The translations under genes and the position numbers were made by a program. A stretch of DNA of 59,994 nt from Candidatus Kuenenia stuttgartensis (GTDB taxonomy: Bacteria > Planctomycetota > Planctomycetia > Pirellulales > UBA1268): assembly GCA_945870505.1 (NCBI GenBank), contig CAMBSN010000006.1, positions 1 to 59,994 of the forward strand, in the 5' to 3' direction. Below, in pieces: positions 1-8,561 of the stretch. The notes under the pieces were generated by a model. The model saw nothing but the letters and a program-made list of their open reading frames with translations, was not told the DNA's origin and did not search any database. The stretch's first letter is position 1. Every line of letters begins with the position of its first letter.

Positions 1-65
1 AGGTCCGACACGCTCTGGACGTCGTCGGGCGGGCTACGGTGGTCTGTCGCGACGCGGGTGGCCAT
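1..65 (-). CDS. possible N-terminus of a gene running off the left edge
   Basis: On the minus strand an ATG at base 65 opens a frame that stays open to the window edge (about 21 codons, beginning MATRVATDHRSPPDD). It would be divergent from the MFS gene. No convincing Shine-Dalgarno precedes it and the fragment is too short to assign a family, so it may be chance. Confidence 0.25.
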   Translation of the reverse strand, partial: MATRVATDHRSPPDDVQSVSD

Positions 66-125
66 CGATGGCCAGTGTAGCAGTCGCCGGCGATGGACCC
101 GGCCCGGCGGAGGCGTGGAGCGAGC

Positions 126-1454
126 ATGTCAGCAGCCCGAGTCGAGACCGGAGCCCCGCGCCCCGACGAGGCGGCCTCCCGGGCCGCGCTGCTCGTCGTG
201 TTCCTCACGGTCTTCATCGACCTGCTCGGATTCGGCATCGTCCTGCCCGTGATGCCGCGGCAGGCCGAGCCTTTCCTGAACGCTCTCGGGCTCTCGCCGG
301 CCGCCCAGGGGGCGGCCATCGGCGTGCTCTTCTCCAGCTTCTCGCTGATGCAGTTTCTCTTCAGCCCGTTCTGGGGCCGCCTCTCCGACCGGATCGGCCG
401 GCGGCCGATGCTGCTTCTGAGCCTTGCGGGATCGGTCGTCTTCTACGCCGTCTACGCCGTCGCGGTCTTGGTGCCGTCCGATCCCGCGCCCTCACGGGAG
501 CGGGCCGCGCTGGCCCTCGGCCTGATGCTTCTGTCGCGGATCGGCGCCGGCATCGCCGGCGCGAGCGTGGGCACGGCCGCGGCCGTGATCGCCGACTGCA
601 CGACGCCGGAGAACCGGGCCCGCGGCATGGCGCTCATCGGCATCGCGTTTGGTGGCGGCTTCACGCTGGGTCCGCTGATCGCCTATTTCGGCCTGGCGCT
701 CTTCCGTCAGCAACCCTGGGGCGTGGGGGCGATCGCATCGGTGCTGTCGCTGGTGGCCTTCCTGATCGCGGCCACCGTGTTTCGCGAGACGCGACCTGCG
801 CAGGGAGTTCCCGAGCGGCAGCGGTCGGGGCTCGGCCGCATGGCCGCGGTGCTCTCGACGCCGGGTGTCGGTGCGCTCGTGCTCGTCTACTTCCTGGCGA
901 TCGTCTCCTTCGCCGGGTTCGAATCGACGATCGCCCGTCTCACGCGGTCGGCCTTCGGCATGTCCGATCATGACAACTTCCTCGTCTTCGCTTTCATCGG
1001 CGTGATGCTTCTCCTTGCAGGCGGGGGCTACCGGCCGCTGGCGAAGCGGTTTTCCGAGCAACGCCTGCTCGCGGCCGGGGTCCTGCTCGTGCTCGTCGGA
1101 ATCGGCCTGCTCGGTGGCGTGGCCTGGTGGGTCTATCGCGATCCTTCGGCCGGTCAGGGCGTGGCGGCGAAGACCCTCTTCTACGCGGCGGCCGCGGTTG
1201 CCGTGGCGGGGTTCGCGGCGGTGAATCCGTCGGTGTCAGCCTTGATCTCGAAGCAGGCTGATCCGGCGCGGCAGGGTGAGGTGCTCGGCGTCAACCAATC
1301 GTTCGCTTCGCTGGGGCGGATCGTCGGGCCGTTCCTGGGCTCGTTTCTGTTCGGTGTGCATCCCTCGCATGCCCTGCCGTTCGCGGTGTCTGTGATGCTG
1401 CTCTTCGGCGTGCTCGCCCTGCTGCCGCGGATCGCCGGTGGAGCGCCGCGATGA
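126..1454 (+). CDS. MFS transporter (TetA/drug-efflux type)
   Basis: Major facilitator superfamily permease of about 442 residues with roughly twelve hydrophobic segments. The cytoplasmic loop 2-3 motif GRLSDRIGRRP lies near residues 84-94 and is typical of TetA-like proton-coupled exporters; a glycine-rich helix follows near residues 150-185. The ATG at 126 is preferred over an in-frame ATG at 93 because GGAG lies just upstream of it and the first 11 codons of the longer form are arginine-rich and unlike a membrane N-terminus. The stop overlaps the next start by 4 bases (ATGA), so it is translationally coupled to the CbiX-like gene. The substrate cannot be read from sequence. Confidence 0.85.
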   Translation: MSAARVETGAPRPDEAASRAALLVVFLTVFIDLLGFGIVLPVMPRQAEPFLNALGLSPAAQGAAIGVLFSSFSLMQFLFSPFWGRLSDRIGRRPMLLLSLAGSVVFYAVYAVAVLVPSDPAPSRERAALALGLMLLSRIGAGIAGASVGTAAAVIADCTTPENRARGMALIGIAFGGGFTLGPLIAYFGLALFRQQPWGVGAIASVLSLVAFLIAATVFRETRPAQGVPERQRSGLGRMAAVLSTPGVGALVLVYFLAIVSFAGFESTIARLTRSAFGMSDHDNFLVFAFIGVMLLLAGGGYRPLAKRFSEQRLLAAGVLLVLVGIGLLGGVAWWVYRDPSAGQGVAAKTLFYAAAAVAVAGFAAVNPSVSALISKQADPARQGEVLGVNQSFASLGRIVGPFLGSFLFGVHPSHALPFAVSVMLLFGVLALLPRIAGGAPR

Positions 1455-2260
1455 CGCTTCGGCCCGGTGTGCTCGTGATCGGCCACGGCACGGCGGATCC
1501 GGTCGGCGCGGCGGAGACCCGGCAGGTCGCAGCGACCGTCGCCAGCCTCATGCCCGACGTGCCGGTCGAACTCGGCTTCCTGGAAGTGATCGCCCCGACG
1601 ATCGGCGATGCGGTGAAGCGGCTGGCCGCCCGTGGCTGCCGCTCGATCGTGGCCGCGCCGCTGCTGCTGTTTGCCGCCGGCCACGCCAAGCGCGATGTGC
1701 CCGAGGCGGTCGCGATGGCGGCCACGGCGCACGGGATGAGCGTGCGGCAGACGGACGCGTTTGGCGAGATTCACGAGATCGTGGAACTCTCGCGGATCAG
1801 ACGGCACGAGGCCATCGCGGCCCGCAGCCAAATCGCGGCTCCGGAGACCGTGCTCCTGATGATCGGCCGGGGGTCGAGTGATCCCGAGGCGGCCGCCCAG
1901 CTTCGCTCGTTCACGGAGGCGACGCTCGGCGACGAGGGGGCCGCCCGGCCTCGCCGGGTCGAACTGGGGTTTGTGGCGGCCGCTCGACCACGGCTCGACG
2001 AGGCGATCGCCATCGCCTGCGACCCTTCGGACGCCGAGGTGCGTAGGATCATCGTGCAGCCGCACCTGCTGTTTCGTGGCCACGTGGAGGATCAGGTGAC
2101 CGACGCAGTGGCCAGCGGCCGGGAGCGGAGGCCTGGCGTCGAGTGGATTCAGGTGCCCCGGCTGGGTGCCGATCCCCTTGTCGCCAGGGCACTTGCCCGC
2201 CGCGTAACGCAGATTGCCGACGCGGAAAATGCGACGGAAAGCCTGTCTCGCCAAGGCTGA
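1451..2260 (+). CDS. CbiX/SirB-family chelatase with two CbiX domains
   Basis: Sirohydrochlorin cobalt/iron chelatase-like protein of 269 residues built from two tandem CbiX domains. Domain one has the metal-site histidines at H12 (GHGT) and H78 (AGHAKRDVP). Domain two begins near residue 133 and has GRGSSDP and a histidine at H211 (LFRGH). The family inserts Co(II) or Fe(II) into sirohydrochlorin for cobalamin or sirohaem. It is coupled to the upstream MFS gene by an ATGA overlap, so that transporter may move a metal or tetrapyrrole precursor (inference). The window also encodes the adenosylcobalamin enzyme EutBC about 50 kb away, but no other cobalamin biosynthesis gene is visible. Confidence 0.82.
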   Translation: MTLRPGVLVIGHGTADPVGAAETRQVAATVASLMPDVPVELGFLEVIAPTIGDAVKRLAARGCRSIVAAPLLLFAAGHAKRDVPEAVAMAATAHGMSVRQTDAFGEIHEIVELSRIRRHEAIAARSQIAAPETVLLMIGRGSSDPEAAAQLRSFTEATLGDEGAARPRRVELGFVAAARPRLDEAIAIACDPSDAEVRRIIVQPHLLFRGHVEDQVTDAVASGRERRPGVEWIQVPRLGADPLVARALARRVTQIADAENATESLSRQG

Positions 2261-2330
2261 CGCGAGACGTCACAATGAGTGGTTCCGCGGCCGGTCTCGC
2301 ACATCAGGTTCGGGGTTCGGTACGCATGTC

Positions 2331-4583
2331 ATGACACGGAGGATTCACCGCGTGGACGCAACGACACGGACGGGGCGGTCGATCGGCATGGTGGGCATGT
2401 TTGGCATGCTGTCCATGGTGGCCATGCAGTTCATGGCGGCCGCCGCCGAGGCGCAGGTGCCACAGCAGCCACCTGCGGTGGTGGCGCCAGCTCCCGTCGA
2501 TCGGCCGGTGATCCAGGCCCCTGCGGCCGCTCCTGCGGCCGCAGGGGCAGTGGCTCCCGGGCAGGCCAATGCGCCGCCGGCGGCGGTGAAGGCCGGGACC
2601 AACGACCGCTACATCGCGGTGGCGGTCCGCCGCCAACTCGAGAACGAGCACTTTCTCCGCAAGCCGATCGACGATGAGATCGCCCGGCGGTGGTTCTCGT
2701 CGTTTCTCGAGGCGCTCGACCCCATGAAGGTCTACTTTTTGCAGAGCGACGTCGACGCATTCATGCAGAAGCGAGAGTCGCTCGACGACCTTGTGAAGAA
2801 GGGCGACGTCACCTTCGCGTACGACGTGCTGACGAGGTTCCTGCAGCGGGTGGACCAGCGGCTGCCGCTGGTCGAGCGGCTCATCCAGGGAGCCCAAGAC
2901 TTCACCAAGGACGAAACGATCGTTATCGACCGCGACGAGACGAAGTGGGCGAAGAACGAGGCCGAGGCCGAAGACATCTGGCGGCGGCGGATCAAGTACG
3001 ACCTGCTCGTCCAGAAGATGGAAAAGACGCCTTCCGAGGAGGCGAAGGACAAGCTGCTTCGCCGCTATCGCAGCCTCGCCAAGCGGTGGCATCAGATGAC
3101 GGCCGATGAACTGCTCGAGACGTACCTTTCGTCGCTCACGAGCAGTTTCGATCCGCACACCAGCTACATGTCGCCTGGCACCCTGGAGAACTTCGAGATC
3201 GGGATGCGGCTGCAGCTCGATGGCATCGGCGCCCAACTCAAGGGCGAGGATGGCTACACCACGATCGTGGAGCTCACTCCGGGCGGCGCGGCCGACAAAG
3301 ACGGCCGGCTCAAGTCCAAGGACCGCGTGGTCGGTGTGGGCCAGGGTACGGAAGGCGAGATCGTCGATGTCGTCGACATGAACCTCAACGAGGTCGTCAA
3401 GCTGATCCGGGGCAAGCGGGGCACGACCGTCCGCCTCAAGGTGATCCCCGTCGGCGAGAATGTGCCCAAGGTCTACGACATCACCCGGGCAAAGATCGAG
3501 CTCAAGGACGCTGAGGCCCGCGGCGAGGTGATCGAGCACGGAAAGAAAACCGATGGCACGCCCTACAAGGTGGGCGTGATCAACCTGCCGAGCTTCTATC
3601 TCGACATGGCCGGCGCCCAGCAGGGCCAGGCGGAGTTCAAGAGCAGCACCCGCGACTGCAAGCGGCTCCTCGAAGACTTCCGCAAGCAGGGTGTCGACTG
3701 CGTGGTGCTTGACCTGCGGAGCAACGGCGGCGGTTCGCTGCCGGAGGCGATCAAGCTGACCGGGCTGTTCATCGACAAGGGACCGGTGGTGCAGATCAAG
3801 GATTCCGACAAGCAGGTCCGTCCCTACGACGACGTCGATCCGGGCGTCGTCTGGGACGGCCCGCTGGTCGTGCTCACGAGCAAGTTTAGCGCCAGCGCCA
3901 GTGAAATCCTCGCCGGCGCGATCCAGGACTACCACCGTGGCTTGATCGTGGGCGACAAGTCGACCCACGGGAAGGGAACCGTGCAGACGCTCCTCGACGT
4001 CGGCCGCCAGCTCTTCCCCCGGTTCGACAGCTCACCGCAGTTGGGGGCCATCAAGGTGACGATCCAGCAGTTCTACCGGCCGTCCGGCGACAGCACCCAA
4101 CTCGAGGGCGTGTTGAGCGACGTTGAGCTCCCAAGCATCACCAGTCACCTCCCGATCGGGGAGTCGGACCTCGACCACGCGCTGACGTTCGATCGCGTGC
4201 CGCGGGCCGATTTCGCCGGTTCCGGGAAAGTGACCGACGGCATGGTGGCCATGCTCCGCGACGCGTCGGCCAAGCGGGTGCAGACCAACAAGGATTTCGA
4301 GAAGCTGGCCGGCGATATCGCCCGCTACGAGAAGCGGAAGGACGAGAAGACGATCTCGCTCGTGGAGAGCGAGTTCGAGCGGCAGTGGAACGAGGGCAAG
4401 GCCGCCGAGGACGAAGAAGAGAAGAAACTCGAAGAGATGGAGTCGCAGAAGAAGCCGGTGGTCCGCCGGGACTACTACTTCGACGAGGCTCTCAATGTCA
4501 CGATCGACTACCTCAAGGCACTCGCCGGAGCGACCGGGCTTGCCGATACCGCGAAGGTGCTTGAGCAGGCGCCGGCGCCATGA
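2331..4583 (+). CDS. prc: tail-specific protease, Prc/CtpA family (S41A)
   Basis: Periplasmic carboxy-terminal processing protease of about 750 residues. Order of parts: signal peptide (basic start, methionine-rich hydrophobic stretch, AEAQ cleavage region), an alanine/proline-rich linker, an N-terminal helical domain, a PDZ domain (around GIGAQLKGEDGYTTI), the S41 catalytic domain with the SASASE serine motif near residues 520-526 and the lysine of THGKGTVQ, then the charged C-terminal DUF3340-type region. Length and architecture match E. coli Prc rather than the short CtpA form. The ATG at 2331 gives a clean signal peptide; an upstream in-frame ATG at 2214 would overlap the previous gene and add 39 basic residues. 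Confidence 0.9.
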   Translation: MTRRIHRVDATTRTGRSIGMVGMFGMLSMVAMQFMAAAAEAQVPQQPPAVVAPAPVDRPVIQAPAAAPAAAGAVAPGQANAPPAAVKAGTNDRYIAVAVRRQLENEHFLRKPIDDEIARRWFSSFLEALDPMKVYFLQSDVDAFMQKRESLDDLVKKGDVTFAYDVLTRFLQRVDQRLPLVERLIQGAQDFTKDETIVIDRDETKWAKNEAEAEDIWRRRIKYDLLVQKMEKTPSEEAKDKLLRRYRSLAKRWHQMTADELLETYLSSLTSSFDPHTSYMSPGTLENFEIGMRLQLDGIGAQLKGEDGYTTIVELTPGGAADKDGRLKSKDRVVGVGQGTEGEIVDVVDMNLNEVVKLIRGKRGTTVRLKVIPVGENVPKVYDITRAKIELKDAEARGEVIEHGKKTDGTPYKVGVINLPSFYLDMAGAQQGQAEFKSSTRDCKRLLEDFRKQGVDCVVLDLRSNGGGSLPEAIKLTGLFIDKGPVVQIKDSDKQVRPYDDVDPGVVWDGPLVVLTSKFSASASEILAGAIQDYHRGLIVGDKSTHGKGTVQTLLDVGRQLFPRFDSSPQLGAIKVTIQQFYRPSGDSTQLEGVLSDVELPSITSHLPIGESDLDHALTFDRVPRADFAGSGKVTDGMVAMLRDASAKRVQTNKDFEKLAGDIARYEKRKDEKTISLVESEFERQWNEGKAAEDEEEKKLEEMESQKKPVVRRDYYFDEALNVTIDYLKALAGATGLADTAKVLEQAPAP

Positions 4584-4650
4584 CCGGTTGCGGATCAGGA
4601 AGCCCAATCGCGTGAGCGATGGGGACATGCAGGCTACGTCGCGCTTGCTC

Positions 4651-4780
4651 GGGGCTGCCCGTGCCCGTCGCCGGACGTTCACGTCGGCCTTCCAGGCCTC
4701 CGTTCACTGCGTGTCCGCTGCGCTCCGCCATCGTGGCTCCGCTTGCTCCCACAGCCCGGCTCTCGGGCACGGGCAGCCCC
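4651..4780 (+). repeat. 130-bp terminal-inverted-repeat element, copy E1
   Basis: Begins GGGGCTGCCCGTGCCCG and ends with its exact reverse complement. Inside, GGCCT and AGGCC (4686-4698) form a hairpin around a TCC loop, and GCCA/TGGC around TCG form a second. It belongs to the E1/E3 subfamily. It lies between the converging prc and SDR genes, next to two short palindromes. It has no coding capacity; open frames through it repeat in other copies and are artefacts. Confidence 0.8.
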
Positions 4781-4806
4781 TCGCTGAGTTCGTGTTCCGC
4801 TCGTAG

Positions 4807-4873
4807 GTGCAGGTTGTCAACCTGCACATGAAGTGTGATTGGCGATGATTCACCGCAGGATGCCATCCTGCGG
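4807..4873. repeat. pair of short intergenic palindromes
   Basis: Two palindromes 46 bases apart start to start. The first, 4807-4827, is GTGCAGGTT/AACCTGCAC around GTC. The second, 4853-4873, is CCGCAGGAT/ATCCTGCGG around GCC; in other copies this stem has TT/AA where this one has AT/AT, a compensated change. The same pair at the same 46-base spacing recurs at 24145. They lie at a convergent junction and could act as a bidirectional terminator (inference). Confidence 0.8.
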
Positions 4874-4887
4874 CTACGTGGGCGGGT

Positions 4888-5847
4888 TCAGGAACTGGTT
4901 TCCACGAGGTCCGCGAGAGCTGCGAGCGGATTGGGGTGAGCCGGGCGGAAGCCGAGATCGTCAAACAGCAGCGTCGGGTTGATCCGTTTGTCGGCGCCGC
5001 GCGGCCGTGGGGCCGCCGTATCCCAGCGGGGCTCGGGGCTGTCGGTGAGCTTTGCCAGCGTGCCGTACCAGTCGCGACGGCGGACGGGGTGCCCGTCGGC
5101 CACGACGTAGAGCCCGCGGGGCGAGGCGGCATCCGCCACCGTGCAGACGACCGCCGCGGCGTCGTCGATGTGGATGAGATTGAGCCACGAGTCGGGATCA
5201 GCGGCGATCGGCAGGCCCCCCTTGAGGTCGGCCACCCGCGGCAGCCGGCCGGGGCCGTAGAGCCCCGCGAACCGCAGGGCCGTGCCGGAGCCGGCCGGAT
5301 GGGTCGCAAGCAGTGTCTCGGCCTCGACGAGCACCCGACCCGCTTCGCGGGAAGGATTCGGTGGCGTGGATTCATCGACGATACCGCCCCCTTCGTCCCC
5401 CCACACGCCAGTCGAGCTGGAGAGGATTACCCGCGGCGTCGAACCTGCGGGTCCTACTGCCGCGAGTGCGTCAAGCAACCGCCGCAGTCCGTCAACGTGG
5501 ACATCGCGGTGCGTTACACCGGCTGTGCGATCGAAGCCCACGCCCCAGAAGACCGTCTCGGGAACTCCAACGCTGGCGAAGAGCTTTGCCCAGCCTGGCT
5601 CTGCCGCGGTGACGTCGACCACCGCGGGAGTGATGCCACGCTCCCGCAACTCCGCCGCCCGCGTCTCCCGCCGCGTGGTTGCGATCACACGCGAACCGGC
5701 CTCTCTCCACCGCCGCGCGACCCGCTCGCCGAGATAACCGCAGCCGACGATCAGCCGAAGACGCTGGGTGAGGCCGCGGGGATCAGCGGCTGCTCGTGGA
5801 GCCTCGGAAACCGATGCCGGCAGGTTGGAAGCATGGGAAGAGGTCAT
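4888..5847 (-). CDS. NAD(P)-dependent sugar-epimerase-like SDR (YeeZ type)
   Basis: Extended short-chain dehydrogenase/epimerase family, 319 residues. The Rossmann glycine motif is VGCGYLG near residues 34-40, shorter than the classical GxxGxxG and typical of the YeeZ/nucleoside-diphosphate-sugar epimerase group. A serine-rich strand (VILSSSTGVWG) precedes the substrate region and HIDDAA matches the usual C-terminal core. The first 30 residues look like an unconserved extension, so translation may start later. It is the last gene of the long minus-strand run and follows RuvX by about 55 bases. Substrate unknown. Confidence 0.75.
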   Translation of the reverse strand: MTSSHASNLPASVSEAPRAAADPRGLTQRLRLIVGCGYLGERVARRWREAGSRVIATTRRETRAAELRERGITPAVVDVTAAEPGWAKLFASVGVPETVFWGVGFDRTAGVTHRDVHVDGLRRLLDALAAVGPAGSTPRVILSSSTGVWGDEGGGIVDESTPPNPSREAGRVLVEAETLLATHPAGSGTALRFAGLYGPGRLPRVADLKGGLPIAADPDSWLNLIHIDDAAAVVCTVADAASPRGLYVVADGHPVRRRDWYGTLAKLTDSPEPRWDTAAPRPRGADKRINPTLLFDDLGFRPAHPNPLAALADLVETSS

Positions 5848-5902
5848 GGAGGTGTTCGTCGCAAGGAGACAGGTGCCGGCTCGGCAGCCGGCGAGCAGCG
5901 GG

Positions 5903-6367
5903 CTAGCCGTCGAGGGCCCTCGGCCGCTCGCCGCGGGACTGCGATTCGAGCCACGACTGCAGCACCACGAGCGCGGCGACGGCGTCGGTCCGCGCTTTCT
6001 TCCGGCCCCGCGTCAGCCCGACGCCCGCGAGCATGCCGTCCGCCTCTCGGGAGCTGTACCGCTCGTCGTGGAAGACGACCGGCCGGCCGGTGATCCGGCC
6101 CAGCCACGCGCCGAACCGCTCCACCTCTGCCGACATCGCGCTCGTGCTGCCGTCGGCGTGGACCGGCAGCCCGACGACAAAGCCTGCGACCGTCTCATCG
6201 GCGACAAGCCGCTGAAAGAATAAGGTGTCGATCGCGCGGTCACCGGTCGTCTGGTGCACACACAGCGGGCTGCAGATGATCCGTTCGGCGTCGCAGATCG
6301 CCACACCGATCCGCCGCCGACCGTAGTCGACGCCGGCCAGCCGTCCCGCGGGGAAGCCGTCGCTCAT
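5903..6367 (-). CDS. ruvX: Holliday junction resolvase-like RuvX (YqgF)
   Basis: YqgF/RuvX RNase H-fold nuclease of 154 residues, close to the family length. It shows VDYGRRRIGVA at residues 13-23 (catalytic Asp), the central VVGLPVHADGS, and the C-terminal RTDAVAA carrying the last acidic residue. The family processes the 5' end of pre-16S rRNA and may act on Holliday junctions. The ATG at 6367 overlaps the stop of the upstream hydrolase gene (ATGA), so a longer frame reaching 6640 is rejected because it lies inside that gene. Confidence 0.87.
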   Translation of the reverse strand: MSDGFPAGRLAGVDYGRRRIGVAICDAERIICSPLCVHQTTGDRAIDTLFFQRLVADETVAGFVVGLPVHADGSTSAMSAEVERFGAWLGRITGRPVVFHDERYSSREADGMLAGVGLTRGRKKARTDAVAALVVLQSWLESQSRGERPRALDG

Positions 6368-7326
6368 CGGCCAACCTCGTCGTGGTCGGCCGCGAAGCGG
6401 CCAGTTTTCAGAAAGGACTCGGTGGCCCGTTTGACCCGCTGGTCGCGGATCATGGCGGCATGGTGGACGGGCACGAGCAGGAAGTCGCCGGCACCCTCGA
6501 GCCTGGTCTCGTCGACGCGAACCACGGCGTCGTCGTCGCCGTCGAGCAACGGGCTGAAGCCCGAGCCATCGCCCCGGCCGCCGGCCACGATGCCAAACTC
6601 GCACGGGGGCACGGCGAGGAGGGGCTCGACCTGATGCCAATCGACGACGAGGTCGCGGGCAGCCCCTTCTGCGAATGCCGCGAGGACGCCCACGCCGCCG
6701 ACCTGCCGGGCAAGGTCTGAGCCGCGGTTGGGAGGGCCAAGCATCACCACGCGATCGACGCGGGCGACGTCACCCGCGTCCGCGAGCGACATCCAGCGGC
6801 GGACCACGAGGTTGCCGAGGCTATGGCCGACGAAGCTGATGCGCGCCGTGGCGGGGAGGCCATCGACGACGGCGTCGAGCGATCGGCCATGGGCCTCGAT
6901 CGGTGCGGCGGTGCTGGCGTAGCCGACGAGGAGCACGGTCGCGTCGAGTGTTTTTCGGAGGTGGTCGGCGATCGGTCGCATCGACGCCCGCCCCTCGCCG
7001 AGGCCGTGGAGCACGATCACGGTGGGGCCAGCCATCGGCGGAATCGTGCCGTCGGCGTCGAGTGCGGCGAACGCCGCGTGGCACTCTTCAACCGAGCCTT
7101 GGCAGAGAACAGCTTCGCGGGGATCGAGGATGCGGCAGCGTCCGTCGCGGGGACGCTCCTGGACCCGCCAGTCGTGACGGACGGCAACGTCGCTCCATTC
7201 GACCGCCTCCTGCGATCTGCGGAGCTTGGTGAGCCAGGTGGCCTCCCGCTCCGGCACTTCGTCGGCCGCGCCGCTGCGGACGAGCGTGACGAGCAGGATG
7301 GCCGCGATCAGAGGTACTCGGTCCAT
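6364..7326 (-). CDS. secreted alpha/beta hydrolase, lipase-like
   Basis: 320 residues with an N-terminal signal-like segment (LIAAILLVTLVRSGAADE). The alpha/beta-hydrolase fold is shown by LHGLGEG (oxyanion loop, residues 106-112), the nucleophile elbow GHSLGN with Ser169, LGPPNRGSD (a loop common to triacylglycerol-lipase-like and PGAP1-like hydrolases) and a candidate catalytic His in VPVHHAAM near residue 296. Likely an esterase or lipase in the periplasm. Its 5' end overlaps the mannose-1-phosphate guanylyltransferase stop by 19 bases and its stop overlaps the ruvX start, so it is part of a tight operon. Substrate unknown. Confidence 0.8.
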   Translation of the reverse strand: MDRVPLIAAILLVTLVRSGAADEVPEREATWLTKLRRSQEAVEWSDVAVRHDWRVQERPRDGRCRILDPREAVLCQGSVEECHAAFAALDADGTIPPMAGPTVIVLHGLGEGRASMRPIADHLRKTLDATVLLVGYASTAAPIEAHGRSLDAVVDGLPATARISFVGHSLGNLVVRRWMSLADAGDVARVDRVVMLGPPNRGSDLARQVGGVGVLAAFAEGAARDLVVDWHQVEPLLAVPPCEFGIVAGGRGDGSGFSPLLDGDDDAVVRVDETRLEGAGDFLLVPVHHAAMIRDQRVKRATESFLKTGRFAADHDEVGR

Positions 7327-8390
7327 CCGCGTTTCTCGAGTTCGGCGACCACCTTGCGGACGCCCTCCTCGTGGCCGCGGTCGGCCACGAGCGTGGCATC
7401 GGGGGTGTGTACCACAAGGATATCCTTCAGCCCGAGCGTGACGACGAGATGGTCGTCTCCCGCGTGGACGATCGTGCCAGCCGACTCGATGCCAAGGTGG
7501 CGGCCGACGGAGGTGTTGCCCGCCTCGTCCTGCGGCCGCTGGCGGGCCACGGCTGACCAGCCGCCGAGGTCGTCCCAGCCGAAGGGGGCCTCGATCACGG
7601 CCACGTCGGTGGCGTGCTCCAGAACGGCGTAATCGATGGAAATTCCCTTGATCGCCGCGAACTGCTCGGCGAATACCCGGTCGCGGTCCGGGCCGTCCCA
7701 GGCGTCTGCGATCCGCCGCAGGTGTGCCATCGTCTCCGGCTGGCGGGTGTCGAGCGCGGCGATGATCGTAGACGCCTTCCAGACGAAGATGCCGGCGTTC
7801 CAGAGGTAGGTGCCGGCGGCGACGTACTCAGCCGCCACGCTGGCCGGTGGCTTTTCCTTGAACCTGGCCACCGCATGGGCTGGCGGTTCGCCCGGGGCGG
7901 CGGCGAGCGGTGCGCCCTGCTGGATGTAGCCAAAACTCTCGGCCGGATAGGTGGGCCGCACGCCGAAGGTGACCAGCCGGCCCGGAGCCTTATCCACCAT
8001 GGCGGCCGCCTGCTGGATCGCGCGGCGGAAGTCGGCCACCGGACGGATGACGTGGTCGGAGGGCATCACCGCCATCGTCGCGTCGGGATCGCGGCGGGCG
8101 ACGAGCAGCGCCGCCAAGCCGATGCAGGGGGCCGTGTCGCGCTTGCAGGGCTCGCCGACGAGGGCCGACTCCGGCAGGCCCGGCGTCTGCGCCCTGGCAG
8201 CGTCGAGCAGCCGCGCCGAAGTCACGATCATCGTCCGGTCAGGGGGCACGAGTCCTTCGAGACGCTCGACGGTGTCCTGCAGGAGCGTCTTCGTGCCCGC
8301 GAGCGGCAGGAGCTGCTTCGGGAGACCTGCCCGGCTCGCGGGCCAGAACCTCGTTCCCGATCCGCCGGCCATCACGACTGCATGCAGCAT
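7308..8390 (-). CDS. manC: mannose-1-phosphate guanylyltransferase
   Basis: Sugar-phosphate nucleotidyltransferase of 360 residues making GDP-mannose from GTP and mannose-1-phosphate for surface polysaccharides. The signature GGSGTRFWPASR is near residues 9-20, followed by PKQLLPL, the EPCKRDTAPCIGLAA segment and MPSDHVI. FKEKP and the FGWDDLGGW block near the C-terminus identify the GMP (ManC) branch. It lacks the phosphomannose-isomerase domain of bifunctional AlgA/ManC proteins. AGGAG lies 9 bases before the ATG. It sits in a run with Kdo transferase, consistent with envelope glycan synthesis. Confidence 0.9.
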   Translation of the reverse strand: MLHAVVMAGGSGTRFWPASRAGLPKQLLPLAGTKTLLQDTVERLEGLVPPDRTMIVTSARLLDAARAQTPGLPESALVGEPCKRDTAPCIGLAALLVARRDPDATMAVMPSDHVIRPVADFRRAIQQAAAMVDKAPGRLVTFGVRPTYPAESFGYIQQGAPLAAAPGEPPAHAVARFKEKPPASVAAEYVAAGTYLWNAGIFVWKASTIIAALDTRQPETMAHLRRIADAWDGPDRDRVFAEQFAAIKGISIDYAVLEHATDVAVIEAPFGWDDLGGWSAVARQRPQDEAGNTSVGRHLGIESAGTIVHAGDDHLVVTLGLKDILVVHTPDATLVADRGHEEGVRKVVAELEKRGWTEYL

Positions 8391-8442
8391 GGGTGGGCTC
8401 TCCTGGAGTTCGCCCGTGGTGCAGTGGGGCGGCTGTGATGGG

Positions 8443-8553
8443 TCAATGGCCGCGGACCCAGTTCCACAGCAGGAAGCAGAGGATGGGGAAGCCGCCGAAG
8501 ATCACCCCGTAGGTGAACAGCGTCGTCCAGAGTTGTCGGGGCCAGCGTGCCAT
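8443..8553 (-). CDS. 36-residue single-span membrane peptide
   Basis: A short frame in the gap between manC and the upstream membrane-protein gene, on the same strand. It reads MARWPRQLWTT, then a hydrophobic tryptophan/phenylalanine-rich segment from about residue 11 to 31, then VRGH and TGA. It fits the gap almost exactly (8 bases after the upstream stop, 52 before manC). A basic N-terminus followed by one membrane helix is what a real small membrane protein looks like, but there is no homology evidence and no strong Shine-Dalgarno. Confidence 0.5.
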   Translation of the reverse strand: MARWPRQLWTTLFTYGVIFGGFPILCFLLWNWVRGH

Positions 8554-8561
8554 ATTCTAGT

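Noticed and set aside
900-930. tRNA T-loop-like GGGTTCGAATC
   Set aside because: It lies inside the MFS coding sequence and no cloverleaf can be drawn around it.
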